From Fennellomyces sp. T-0311 (Eukaryota; Mucoromycota; Mucoromycetes; Mucorales; Lichtheimiaceae): a stretch of 64,000 bases of DNA. Below the pieces are notes generated by a model. That model was given only the letters and a program-made list of their open reading frames with translations, was not told the DNA's origin and made no database searches. Each line of letters opens with the position of its first letter. Position 1 is the stretch's first letter. Below are positions 1-11,053 of the stretch, piece after piece. Made by a program: the position numbers and the translations under genes. The stretch covers positions 248,001 to 312,000 of the forward strand of contig JALLLT010000009.1 in assembly GCA_025266875.1 (NCBI GenBank). Reading direction: 5' to 3'.

Positions 1-67
1 AGTGGATCTCTGTTTTAAAAATGAACCTTAGCTTGCATCGATGGATTTAGTTTACGTATGAGAAAAC

Positions 68-761
68 TTACGGTGTATCATTATTCCTTTCTATTTTCTT
101 CTTGCCTTGATACTGGTTACCGTACTTGTACATGAGTAACCACCTGGTGATCCACGAGTTCTTGCACTTGTCAAGATGAACATTGAAGGCTTTGCAGCGC
201 TTCTCCAGTATGAGCGCATACTCTGTCTTAAGCTCATCGCCAATCAGATTGTAGCTGGTTTTAGGTGGGATTCTGGAACGCAGCTCATTAAGCACCATAC
301 ATGTCTCTTGGTTGATATTAGACATGGCAAGGGAAGCGGTTTCTTGATTATCGTCAAAGAACTCAGTTGCAAGTACACTGGTGATCAGCTTGGTTGACAG
401 TTTGAGCGCTTTGCGCTTGTTACGGACAAGAGTGTCTGGACGACTTATCGTTCTGACAGACACAGAACTCTATGCTATCATAGTTACTACACACGAATCG
501 TGAATGTTTGCATTCAAATACCTGATCTTGGTTGGTACTGCTACCAGGCACACTTGCAGCGTCATTTAAAGAAGTTGAGAGGTCATTCATTTTGGACTTC
601 AACGCAAATGTTTCTTCTCTGATTTCGTCCAAATCTTTCACGGACGATTCTTGGGCGTCTTCAACCCTTGCGACGGCATTTGACATAGCACTCACTAGTG
701 AAAAAACCTCCTTCACAGCATGCTCAATAGCTTTTAAGTCAGGTTGCTTTTTGGGTGGCAT
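68..761 (-). CDS. Small coiled-coil protein encoded by the CACTA element
   Basis: Two exons (761-523 and 459-68, approximate at the junction) join in phase after codons for Asp-Gln. The intron starts GTATTT and ends ATAG. The product has about 210 residues. The first half (starting MPPKKQPDL) is rich in Glu, Lys, Ser and heptad-like hydrophobics and looks like a coiled coil; the second half is basic and ends with a Lys-rich tail. I do not recognise a catalytic motif. It is transcribed away from the transposase, with only about 110 bp between the two start codons, so the pair probably shares a promoter. Many CACTA elements carry a second, DNA-binding protein (plant TnpA is the model). That role is plausible here but rests only on position, size and charge. 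Confidence 0.6.
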
Positions 762-870
762 GGTCAAGGAAAGAGTTGTTATAGCGTAAAAACAAACAAA
801 AAAGTTTTTTATCTTTCGGTACCAGCCCGCCAATCAAAGCTTTTCTAACGCGTACATTGCATAAATCCCA

Positions 871-3800
871 ATGAAAGGGAACAAATCGAAAATCCCATGC
901 GGCTGGTGCAAGCAGCCATTGACACATGCGCAGCATAAGAAGCATTACCCTGTTTGCACTCAACGTAAAGCTGAACTTGAACCCCTGGAGCGGCAGTCAA
1001 AGAGGTATGCTAACTAACTATGTTAACCTCGTAAAACTAAGAAAGCTTGTAGACCTCGAACATTATCCCCATCTCGATCCATTAATCGACAGATGGATCA
1101 AAGAAACTTGGAAAGAGCAGCGACGCATGTTCCTCAAGATAACACTGGCACAGTACCGATGTAAGGATATTTTTTATTTAATGTTGCATGTTTATTGAGC
1201 TACTCTCTAGGAATACCCAGGAAGCCTCTTCGCGATCTGTATCCACTGCCACCCAAGAATTCACAGGACGTCAGTTATTGACTTCCGATGATGATCAGCA
1301 TGATGGCGGCTTCAGTGATTACGATGAACCTACCGTTCAAAGTGTGCAAAACTCACCTCCTCCCACGGATGCTGAGGCTAGCATAGTCAATGGTAAGACA
1401 GTGTTGCCAAAATTAGAGGTAAATCGCTAATGGATGTCACGGGTAGAGCCAAATACAGAACCGAAGGTATATGCGTTCAATGTTCAGCAAAGCGATGGAA
1501 TAATTGCAAAGTCAAGTGTCAAGCTTCAGTCAATCGTCGATCGTCGTAATATTTCACGTGCTGGGCATGAAGAACTTCGCAATTTATGCAATGAATTGAT
1601 TGCCTACTTTGATCCAGGTAAGCCTACTGTTGTGAAAACCAGTATTTATTCTCATCTTTTTTTGTCAAATCGATAGAGCACGAATTCATGTATACCCCAT
1701 TTATGTCTCGCAAAGAAACTTCAAACTTTTATCCAGTAGACACAAAGCCCTTCGACATCTGCGCAACGGGATGTAAGATGTATTACAATGACGATAGTAC
1801 AGTATGCTCGAACTGCGCCAAACCACGATACTACGAGCCCAGCACTGATGATCCACAGGGTCAACCATCCGACCTCAGACCAGTAGCGCAAATGGACATA
1901 CTCCCAATTGGTGAACAGTTGGCGTACATGATCCACGATGAAAAGTCTCGAGAGCAATTGTTATACCGGAGTCAGTTCAAGCATCGACCAGGACTATACA
2001 GAGATTTTTTCGATGGTGCAGCGTATCAGAAGATGAAGATTGAGGACGGCTTGTTTTCGGAGGATCTGGATATTGCCTTGATGTTGTATGTCGATGGATT
2101 TCAGCCCATGAACTATAGCCACCATAGCATGACAATCATACACCTTGTAGTGCTTAACTTTGATCCAAGTATACGGTGAGTTCAGTATCAGCAGATCATG
2201 TAACTATAAATTTAAACAACTATCTGCAAATAGTTACGAAACAAAAAATATGCTTCAAGTTGGCATAATACCTGGTCCTGAATCTCCGACAGATCTTCAG
2301 AGTTTCTTGCAGCCTACATTGGACGAGTTGAAGGGTTTGGAACAGAATGGTCTAGTGGTCAAGTCCGGCAAAAAGGAGATAAAGGCAAAGGTGCATCTGG
2401 TTGGCGCTACAGGAGATATGATGGGGGTGAAGACGCTGGCAAATCACTTTGGTCCTACTGCCAAATATGGATGCCGTATATGCTGCATTGTCGGTGAACA
2501 CAACGAGAATGGTTACGGTATGTACTTCCCCGACCGAGAAGATGTTTCGCACCAATGGCGAAATGCAGAGTCCTTTCGAACCGGAGACATGGAGGTACAT
2601 AGAGTGTCACTTCTTTTTTACGATATCTAACTACTGAATTAACAATAGAGGGGGTTGTATGGTCCGTGCGCATTTGCAGATTTCATGGCTTTCGGAGGTC
2701 CACAGTTTTTCGCATTAGACGAGTTACATCTTTTGGGACATGGAATCGCACGCCAGTTTTTTGACCTTCTAAATGGAAGTTACAAATCTCCTGACACGGA
2801 TTCAAACCCCTTCGCCATTGATATCGATACTGTAATGGCGGAAATGGAGAATGCAAGAGAAACAGTGCCACCATCGTTCACTGGCGCATGGCGAAGTTTG
2901 AAAGGGAAAAGACGGGTACGGTCGGTTGATTGGCTTGATTTCCTGCTTTACGCAGTTCCAGCATTGGTGGTCCCACGGCTTGCTACGGCTGAGGCTCAAG
3001 AAGCGACGATGGCGCTGGTAACCGCATGCCAAAAGTCATTGCAATATGATCTCACGCGTGTTGACATTGATGACATCGAAAGGTAATATAAGTCTAATGC
3101 AGTGGATCGTGAGACCAAAAGAATGTTTGATAGAGGATTTACTACGTGGCATACTTACTTACTTGAACTGGTTACCAATGGAATCTTATCAGTTTCTATA
3201 TTCACGCCGAACCAACACTACATCAAGCACATCCCCGCGATGATACGGCAACTCGGTCCATTACGCTATTATAGCACTCGTTCGATGGAGCGGATGGTCG
3301 GTGTATACTCGAAGGCGATATCCTCTACCTCGGCTCCAGGATCAAATGCTGGGAATATCATGAAGCAGTTAGCTATGGCGCGTTACATTGACCCTGTCGT
3401 TGAGTCAAGCGGACAAGAAGGAGACAATGCCAAAGCGCGAAACGACCACGTTTTTTGTATTGATCCATCAGACATAAGTGCTCCGGAAGTGTGGGGCAAA
3501 CTCAAGAACCAAAACTTGGATATCATGGACAATACAATTGCTGGCGTAGACGCACTGACGTTGAAAAGAAGTTTGTTGACTTACTTGCGAGACAAAATCG
3601 ATGGCCCTTTGAATGTTGAATTTCAATATGGTGGACGATTATATTTCAAGTCAAACAAGTTTGGCAGCCTGCTTTCGCACCAACGACGTTATCGAGCCGC
3701 ATATTTTGTTCGACTGAAGATGAGTATTGATATGTAAATAGAAAATGTGAAAATGATATACTGCTACTGATTAACCATTTTCTGTAGAAACCATACACAT

Positions 3801-4136
3801 GGCAATGACTCTGCTTTTGTGTACGGACCACAATACTACTTTGGCAAGGTATATTTTTATCTCATTCATATCCAGGATAACATCGCTCGGTTGCTTGCTG
3901 TTGTTGGACTATTTTCCCCAAGTATAGACCTTGATACAGGCTCCGCATACATCACTCGATCGTCTGTGGATCGTATCTTTGTCGTTGACGCTACTGCACT
4001 AGAAGACTTTGCTGGATTAGTTACTTGCAATCACAACGAACGTAGTAGCCAGAGGCAGTATTTGATTTGGAATGGAATGGTATCGAAGAATGCAACAGTA
4101 ACTGGATTGTATAATGGCGAAATAAAGGATATATAA
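871..4136 (+). CDS. tnp2-family transposase of the CACTA element
   Basis: Nine exons: 871-1004, 1042-1160, about 1225-1392, 1447-1617, 1677-2175, 2234-2594, 2649-3082, 3122-3733, 3788-4136. They give about 948 residues. The start at 871 was chosen because it places a CxxC...HxxH...C finger at residues 10-29. A second Cys-rich patch lies in exon 5 (CATGC...CSNC). The tnp2 core follows: YVDGFQP in exon 5, VGIIPGPESP and VGATGDMMG in exon 6, and the LDELHLLGHGIA block in exon 7. The DGF and GDMMG aspartates are the likely first two metal ligands (family knowledge). The exon 2/3 junction is uncertain: the best-looking acceptor at 1210 shifts the frame or gives a stop, while a weaker AG at 1224 keeps it. 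The element is therefore either intact or carries one lesion there. Intron 7 is only 39 nt. Confidence 0.85.
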
Positions 4137-4199
4137 GATACTTGTACTTTTGATTATCGTAGTAAACACTTACCATCTATGATTTACCCTTTGAAGGTG

Positions 4200-4414
4200 A
4201 TCCTTGTGTCATTCTGTCCCATCCAGGCTTCATCCTTTGAAAGTAATCCTGGAATCACACGATTAATCAAGGATATGAAAGGATCGCGGCGTTTTAAACG
4301 GAGACAGTAAATCAAGGATTGCATCCTTGACTAATCCATGCCCTGGTCCTTTAATTCAAGGATCTATCCTTGAACCATCAAATTCCGTCCTGTCGATCCT
4401 GGATTGATCCTTGA
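4200..4414. repeat. Subterminal short repeats of the CACTA element
   Basis: The octamer ATCCTTGA or its complement TCAAGGAT recurs in both orientations, with one-base variants, at about 4200, 4232, 4266, 4312, 4323, 4356, 4366 and 4406. Some copies form small inverted pairs (4356/4366). In CACTA elements such clusters bind the element's own DNA-binding protein. The function here is inferred from position and density. Confidence 0.7.
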
Positions 4415-4440
4415 GTTAAAGGGTCAATTTTTCCGCAGTG

Positions 4441-5214
4441 AGAGTCATCCCGGGAGTTTGGATTTTTATGTGTCATGCAAAAACGCAATCAATGGAGTAG
4501 CCTTTAATGCCATATAAACATTGCCGCAACATTATGTATCGTTATCGAACATGTTAGCACTATACCACGACTGACATTTAAGATAACACTTTTCGAAACA
4601 AGAGTGACAAGGGGCTACCGATCTTTGCATTTTCGTATGTATCAGTTCCGAATAAGCTAGAACGTTGGGTTTTGTCCTGGGAATGTCGTCACCGGATGTA
4701 ACGTATACCAAACTTTCAATTTATGCAGTGTTGAAACTTGTAGGATTTAAAACTTGCTGCCCATCATAGAATTTTGGCTTTTCTGCCCTGGATAAAATGT
4801 AATCAGGAACTGCTGTGGTCAAAGATAGTTATTTGGACATGCCAGGGGTAATTTTTTTAAGTGATGCACGATCCATGAGAAAAACATGTTCAACATGTAC
4901 TTTATAATAAAATCCCACCTTCATTTTCGGAATCAACCATAAGTTTATGTACATGCACGAGTAAAACCTGAAACAAGGCGTTCAATATGCAGCATCGGAT
5001 AGTATAGACCAATTTGAGATAAATATTAACGCTGTCGGCAGTCTGACAAATCGTAATGCAATTTTTTTCTCAAAACCCTTATCAACATTGATGTGAGAAA
5101 TAAAAAATACGATCTGTAAAAGATGAAGGGTGGGAAGGCCACGGACACCACCACTCCCAGGCCATCAAAAATTGAAATGAAGTAGCTGGAACTCAATTTC
5201 TTCTTTTCTTTCCA
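4441..5214. other. Intergenic, between transposon end and J-protein gene
   Basis: AT-rich sequence with no open frame of note. It presumably holds the promoter and 5' leader of the downstream gene. I see no repeat or RNA gene in it. Confidence 0.5.
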
Positions 5215-5664
5215 ATGTCGTCCCGGTTGAAAGATCGCCAGTTGCTAGGTGTAGCGCAAACTGCCACGAAAAAGGAGATTAGACGGCGTTATATCGAGCT
5301 TGCCAAAAAATACCATCCCGATGTCGCCAAAGCGAGTGGGATTACCGAGGGACCCGATATCCGAGACATCACAGCAGCGTATCAGCGACTGATAGGGAAG
5401 GAAAGCTATGTTGCGTCAAATACAGCAGCAAGACGATATGATGAACGGCCACCGGAGGCGCGGCATGGTGCAACGCACCAAGAGCAACAGCAATATACAA
5501 AATGGTCGTTACTAGCAGGCCTGTCGCTTGTATCCTCAGTGGTGGCGTATGCACTGTACGAGCCACCCAAGGACGACATTGTAGTGCTTAATCATACAGC
5601 ATCTTCCTGGCAACCGCACCAAGCCGGGAATGGATCAAGTTACCGGCAATGGCGCAAGGGCTGA
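5215..5664 (+). CDS. J-domain protein with a C-terminal membrane segment
   Basis: Single exon, 149 residues. An N-terminal J domain covers about residues 7-60: a Leu-Gly-Val start, a basic helix II (KKEIRRRYIELAKKY) and the HPD triad at 34-36 needed to stimulate Hsp70 ATPase. A hydrophobic segment at about 98-115 (WSLLAGLSLVSSVVAYALY) predicts a single membrane span. The protein should therefore recruit an Hsp70 at a membrane. The basic start and the J-domain style suggest a mitochondrial or ER location, but no clear presequence is seen. There is no G/F region or zinc domain, so it is a type III (class C) J protein. It is not assignable to a named yeast orthologue from sequence alone. Confidence 0.8.
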   Translation: MSSRLKDRQLLGVAQTATKKEIRRRYIELAKKYHPDVAKASGITEGPDIRDITAAYQRLIGKESYVASNTAARRYDERPPEARHGATHQEQQQYTKWSLLAGLSLVSSVVAYALYEPPKDDIVVLNHTASSWQPHQAGNGSSYRQWRKG

Positions 5665-6069
5665 AAGAATGCGTGGCATGGACGGAATGTAGAGGGGAGA
5701 AGTTTCATACCCATACCCAGTTAAGCCAGTTTCTCACAGCATTAAATGCAGCAACTGGTACCACTGAACCTTAATGTACGACCAGACATCTGGGAACCAT
5801 AGAGACAGTGTTAGCTACCATAGCAACGCCCAAAATGTTTTGAAAGAACGGGGGAGACAAGGGGTGCGTTATTTTTCCACGGGCAATGTCAACATGGCGT
5901 TTTGAGTGCGTGAGAGTCGTGTGTGTATTGTTATTGTGTATGTGTGGGTGTCTAGGAAGAACGAAGGGGGTTTGGTGCTGTGACTTGATCCTCTGGGCGA
6001 AAGCGTATACTCCCAGAAGAGCCGCTTGGATTTTTTTCTTTTCAAACGAATGTCTCTCTCTTTCTATTG
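5665..6069. other. Intergenic and 5' leader
   Basis: GT-rich stretch (TGTGTGTATTGTTATTGTGT around 5920-5940) and a pyrimidine-rich run just before the next start. No gene is seen. Confidence 0.4.
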
Positions 6070-7362
6070 ATGCCAACGCTGTTGTCAACTTCTCGCTCAG
6101 AACCATTTCCAATCCCTGACATGATGGGTGAAGAGCAGCCGTCCTCGTATAAAGAGATTATTAAACAGCTTGCTGCTCAAGCCCCAAAGCCGTACGGTGC
6201 CATCCCACCGCTACTAAAGAAGCGCAGGAAAAAGAGCAGCAGCAGGCATCAGAAGGAATTGGCATCGCCGGAGACGAAGCAGCCACAGCAGGAGGAGCAA
6301 CAGAAATCTTCCGCCACACCGGATCCCGAACAGCAAAAGCCGATGCGCCGAATGTCCCATGTCGAAGATTGGATTGTAGTCGATAGTAAAGAGAGCCTGC
6401 CAGACGAAGAGGAACTGGTATTCATCAGGAGGCCGGGCTCTCATGGGAAAAATCAGCATTACTGATGTCTCTGCTTTTTTTTTGTTACTCTGTGGTTGTT
6501 ATTTGATATGTAGATACGCAAATCACCTTTTCAAACGTTCCTGTCGGCGGACTTTTTGACGCAGGTCCTGCCGCTACATATGCCGCCGCCCTCACTAAGT
6601 GCACCCAGCGAGCCTATACCCGTGCCCGGCCGGCCAGTAGATTTGGGCGACGTGCAGACGATGGACGAGGCGGATGAGGACGACGAGGAGGAAGAGGATA
6701 TGGTGGTGCATCGCCATCACAGCAGACGAAAGGGACGAATGCATCCAAACTGGAGGAGTGATGGCGAAGAAGAGGACGACGACGAGGATGAGGACGATGA
6801 ACTTAGCATTGGAAGCGCAACGCTGACTGAGAATGAAAAGTCGCTGGTGCGGCGACACTCGATTTCATCGTTTTCCAAGGCACAGGAACCATCGACATCA
6901 ACCACGCCCTCATACGTCATGTCATCGTCGCCGCCACAGCAGTCAGATATGCAGCAGGTGCGGTGGGTGCAAACGATCGAACAACTCCGGCGATCATTAG
7001 TGTTGTCGTCGTCTGTGTCCTCACCCGCAGCAGCAGCAGCAGCAGCCCTGCCGCCGCACAAGCCAATACGGCCGAAGAAGGGCAACTTGATCCCCATGCC
7101 CCCGGCTCCCCGCCGTCCGGCTTCCCAGCGACGCCGCTCGGAGGCGACGACGCAGCCGCGCTTCAACCCAGACACCAATACTTACACCCGAGATACCCGA
7201 TCCAACCCAGATCATTTACGAATAATATCATCCGAACTCAACATGATCCGTGCCAGGAAGCTGTTGAGCCCGCTGAAACCCAGAGGTTTCCTGCCGCGCC
7301 GCAAAGACCCGTTTGTGCGCGGCGAGCACCGACGCGAATCGCGCCTACGCAACGAATTATGA
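6070..7362 (+). CDS. Disordered acidic/basic protein of unknown function
   Basis: Two exons, 6070-6417 and 6514-7362, join in phase 0 through an intron beginning GTATTC and ending GTAG (398 residues). Joining gives a smooth segment around residues 110-130 (DEEELIRKSPFQTFLSADF). The rest is low complexity: a Lys/Arg patch (LLKKRRKK), an acidic run of Asp/Glu near residues 150-190, a polyalanine run made by CAG-frame repeats at about 7027-7046, and a basic Pro-rich C terminus. No domain is recognised. A second ATG at 6121 could also start translation. The splice donor is not consensus, so the first exon boundary is less sure than the second reading frame. Confidence 0.6.
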
Positions 7363-7756
7363 AAGATATGCCAGTTTTGCTGTTGTTTTTCCGTGTACAA
7401 AACCCATCCACACACAGACACCCGACGCGACACATATACACAGTTTATAGCCTACCAGCGAGCCTTACTTATATGTCTATCCCCTTCCCTTTCCGCCCCC
7501 ACTCTCAACCCCTGTCCGGCCTGTCGAGCAGCTCAACGTGTATTGTATATTGGATTTTGCGGTGGCATCATCTGAGTTGCCATTGTGATATAAAGAAAGG
7601 TGCTTGGTTACACTGCCCACGCAGCCGCATTCATAAATCACGCGCGCGGTTGAGGATAAAAATAACAATAACCATAGTAATTTCCGAAATAGGATCGAAA
7701 TGGACGAGGGGGTCTGAAAAGAAACCAACCTTTCCATACTTCCAACCTGTGCGTAC
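7363..7756. other. Intergenic, promoter of the NIPA-type gene
   Basis: Pyrimidine-rich and ACAC-containing sequence. Long frames crossing it are shadows with no codon bias. No other feature is seen. Confidence 0.4.
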
Positions 7757-9137
7757 ATGTCCTCACCCTACTACCCGTCCGGTGCTATTATCAGTAGCAC
7801 GTCGCTCGCCGATGGCCCCAAGGAATTGTGGGGGCCTCTTGGCATTGCGCTGCTGGCCAGCATGACCCAGGCATTCGGCATATCACTGCAACGTCGCTCC
7901 CATCTCGTTGAGCAGCAACTCGGTATCGATGACCATCTTCCGCTATACAAACGGCCATTATGGCTTTCTGGATTCTTGATTTACACCATGAGCAACATTG
8001 TCCAGTCCACATGCACCATCGGCTACCTACCCATCGTCATTCTGGCTCCCATCGGAGCCATCGGCTTGGTCTTCAATGCCATATTTGCGAAGCTTGTTTT
8101 GGGCGATCCCTTCACAATGAAGACCGTACTAGGTACATATTCCGGCTCCCATTGTTTTGTTTGTGCGCAGGAAAAGGCAGTCGTGGTAACATAAATACAG
8201 GTACAATGCTTATTGTTGTCGGTGCTATGCTTGTTGCTGGATTTGGCACTGTGCCAGAGCCGAACCACTCGCTGCAGGACCTCATCCGCCTTTATAAACG
8301 CCCCGCATTCATCGTGTACTTTGCGGTGATCGAGTCATGCACGTGCCTGGGCCTTATCATGACGCACCTTATCCAGTACAACGCAGAGCGATCCGAGGCA
8401 TCCGGACGCCGGTTGGGAGGTGTGTACGATCGTCCAGACCTCAAAATGTGGTTAGGGATCAGGTACATACGCAAAAAAAGGAGACGTATTATGGTCCGTG
8501 TCTAATAGCATCATGCCATTTCCACAGTTACGGCGTGTTTGGAGCCAATATTAGCAGCCAGGCCATGTTGTTTGCGAAGAGCGGTCTGGAGCTGCTGATC
8601 CTTTCGGTCTTTCATCACGACAACCAGTTTATCTACCCACTGACATGGGTGCTTGTTCTAGCGCTGGTGTTCACTGCGATATTGCAGGTAAGATCGATGT
8701 TCGGTTTTTCAGTGTACTCCCCCGCACACACACCCATCCAACTTACCCCTGTTTTTTTTCCATGGAAGCTTTACTATTTGAACCGAGGAATCCGCCTGTG
8801 CGACACCATCATCCTCGTGCCCCTGAATTTCTGCTCCTTTAACGTCTCGTGCCTGTTCAACGGCCTGGTGTATTACGATCAATGGGAACGGCTATTTTGG
8901 TGGCAAATGGTTGCGGTCTTACTGGGCATCGCCGTCCTGATCAGCGGTGTGCTGGTGATCTCGTGGCAGCCTGGATACATGTCTGCAGCCTCGACCACCA
9001 GCCAAGAGTCCCCAGCTAGCGCGCAGAAACATGCAAAGCCTCTCCCCAAGAGCAAAGGGTGGTGGGCTAAACTATGCTCGCGCCAGAAAGATACCACCGG
9101 CGAGGCGGACGAGAGGACACGATTACTACGATCCTAG
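7757..9137 (+). CDS. NIPA-family magnesium transporter
   Basis: Four exons: 7757-8132, 8201-8462, 8528-8687, 8769-9137; 388 residues in frame. The NIPA (DUF803) fold is visible as successive hydrophobic helices, including GPLGIALLASMTQAFGISLQ, LPIVILAPIGAIGLVFNAIF, MLIVVGAMLVAGFG, YGVFGANISSQAMLFAKSG and FWWQMVAVLLGIAVLISGVL. The segment FGANISSQAMLFAKSGLELL is typical of the family. NIPA proteins are membrane Mg2+ transporters or trafficking proteins of the endosome/plasma membrane. The cytosolic tail is Ser/Lys-rich and ends in an acidic di-leucine-like stretch (DERTRLLRS), a plausible sorting signal (inference). The length is normal for fungal members. Confidence 0.9.
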
Positions 9138-9802
9138 ACCAGCCACCGTCCGCTCCCTTGTTATATCATTCATCATTCTATTATTTAGTACCATATACAA
9201 CATCCCTTTTCAAAGCATTACTCAACACATACGCACACGTTCATTTTTTTCACGCGTTATCTGCAGCTAGAAGCTGCGCATACATAAATAAAGCTTATTA
9301 TGATAGGAGTGAATATGGCGTTTCATGGTGCATCGCGCAAAAGCCATGGAACGCTGTACACACACAGATGCTTATTGTGGAGAAAGAGAGGGGGGGAGAA
9401 GCAGTGTGTTTATGACATAAGCTCCCCCTACTTTAGACTTTCCAGCAGGTTGGGCTAGCAGCCGGTGTGGCTAAAAGCAAAAGGATCTGCGGAGTGCCGC
9501 AGTCGCATTTAATTTTGGAATGATGATGGTCTGATTTGCTGTATTATTAGAATAGAAGGCGAGGAATGAGTGGACAGGGGATGACAATAGTACATCTACA
9601 TGCTACATCAAAAAGAGTATGAAGGTGAAGATCCGATGGGCGTAAAAGGAAGATATGATCTCGGACAGGGCCAGAAGAGGCAAGTCCGAGTAATGAGAAT
9701 GGAAATGAATGAACTGGGTGATAAAGAGAAGGGAATGGAACCGCCGGGGCCGACTAAAAAGTTTTGGGTATGCTGAATAAATGAAGGGAAATGCTTTGCA
9801 AG
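9138..9802. other. Intergenic between convergent genes
   Basis: Contains the 3' ends of two convergent genes. Short frames only; no RNA gene or repeat is recognised. Confidence 0.4.
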
Positions 9803-10363
9803 TTAATAGGCGCAGACTGGCGGAGAAGCTGACCACCAGTTCTCGGCATGGGCTCCGACGCGCTTCTTCTTTGAAGGCCGCTCAGCATCGTCCGAGAGTC
9901 GCATTTCGACCAGCCACGTTTCGTTGTGCCATTGCTGTTTGCTGCGAAGCGTCGATGATCGCTTTGCCTTTTGTAGCAATCCCGTGAATGCGTGGAGAGC
10001 GTGCGACAAACTGCGTCGCGATGGTGACCGTCGACAGCCTTTGTATGACTCGCCTGTCACATCGTGTGCAACATGCAGATAAGCCTTGCTCGTCTCTTTC
10101 TTCCGGGACAAAGCCGGATTGGAATAGCAGCGTCGAGGCACGCGCGATGCACTCTTTTTGCCGGTGAACGACTTGGTCAGTCTCAGCGATGATGCCGGAG
10201 CGGCTTCCGTTTCCATTTGGCCCGCAGTGAAAAGGTGTTCGAGCGACTCGAGCCGTGGCAGGTCGGGAAGACAAAGAACCCGCGTTTCCATCCGTCTGGA
10301 CTGTGGGTCGAAGCTGGACACTTTCATTATCCCTTGATTGAATTGCAAGTCGGCGGTTGTCAT
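9803..10363 (-). CDS. Basic orphan protein
   Basis: Single-exon frame of 186 residues from the ATG at 10363. The protein is rich in Arg, Lys and Ser, has no membrane span or known domain, and ends in a Trp/Pro-containing tail. The stretch around residues 65-75 (LTKSFTGKKSASRVPRR) and the Arg-rich middle suggest a disordered, possibly nucleic-acid or kinase-target protein; that is only an impression. A longer upstream extension of the frame exists but lacks a better start context. An alternative frame covers part of the same DNA, so the gene itself is likely but not certain. Confidence 0.5.
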   Translation of the reverse strand: MTTADLQFNQGIMKVSSFDPQSRRMETRVLCLPDLPRLESLEHLFTAGQMETEAAPASSLRLTKSFTGKKSASRVPRRCYSNPALSRKKETSKAYLHVAHDVTGESYKGCRRSPSRRSLSHALHAFTGLLQKAKRSSTLRSKQQWHNETWLVEMRLSDDAERPSKKKRVGAHAENWWSASPPVCAY

Positions 10364-11053
10364 GGCGATGCGTAAATAAGTTGAAAGGTTTGAATGAGAG
10401 GAATGGTTGATTGGAGAAAAGGGTGAAGTGAATAATAAACAAAAAGGAAAAGAGAAAGAAAACAAGCTACAGCCTTTTAAACTGCCAAAAAAAAAAGTCA
10501 GCAACCATGGCAAGCCATGATCCCCTCGCTTCATGTTGCACGTGCGCCATTATGTGTGTATGTGTATAAGGTCACTTTAAATCCCCCTAATGACTCGCCC
10601 AAGTGCATGGCCCATGAGCATGGGCAGCAGCGCGCACAACTGTGTGCGTCTACTCCTTGACCAGTGCGCTGTTGGTCAATGTGGTTTATTATAAGCACAG
10701 TGTATATAGGTTCTACGTGTGCCCTGACTCGAGCGACCATCGGCAGCCCCTTCTCTCTGTGTTTCTAGGACAACAGCGATTTTCGTGAGAATACACATGA
10801 TCCGTTTACTGGCCCTGCGTCCGATGTTGTATGAAGCTTCTTTCGCTTGCTATCCTTCGGATTAAAGTCGATGGCACGGAACATCCCCAACTGGAGATTT
10901 AATATATGCATTGACCCCGGTGACATAAGGCACACGCACCCACCGACCCAGACACAATGCGTGCAGGGACACGATCACTCCCCTTTCGTCTCCTATGTGC
11001 AACCATGCTCTTTTTTTTCTATTATTACTATTTAATTTTACAGATGCGTTCAT
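10364..11053. other. Intergenic
   Basis: Holds the upstream region of the basic orphan gene and the 3' flank of uL2m. Only short unsupported frames are present. Confidence 0.4.

Larger units (their letters stand above)
1..4440. mobile_element. EnSpm/CACTA-type DNA transposon, left end cut off by window
   Basis: Two divergently transcribed genes are followed by a non-coding right end. The main gene encodes a tnp2-family transposase. After its stop (4136) the sequence holds many copies of ATCCTTGA/TCAAGGAT in both orientations (about 4200-4414), as subterminal repeats of CACTA elements do. The last recognisable bases are at 4421-4440; read inward they start CACTGCGGAAAAATTGACCC, which fits a CACTR-type terminus. 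The left terminus lies outside the window, so the full length and the 2-3 bp target duplication cannot be checked. The family call is firm from the protein; the exact right boundary is an inference from motif and repeat position. Confidence 0.85.

Noticed and set aside
6717..7178. Long minus-strand frame rich in Ser and Cys
   Set aside because: Antisense shadow of the acidic/CAG-repeat part of the + gene; composition is only that of complemented repeats.
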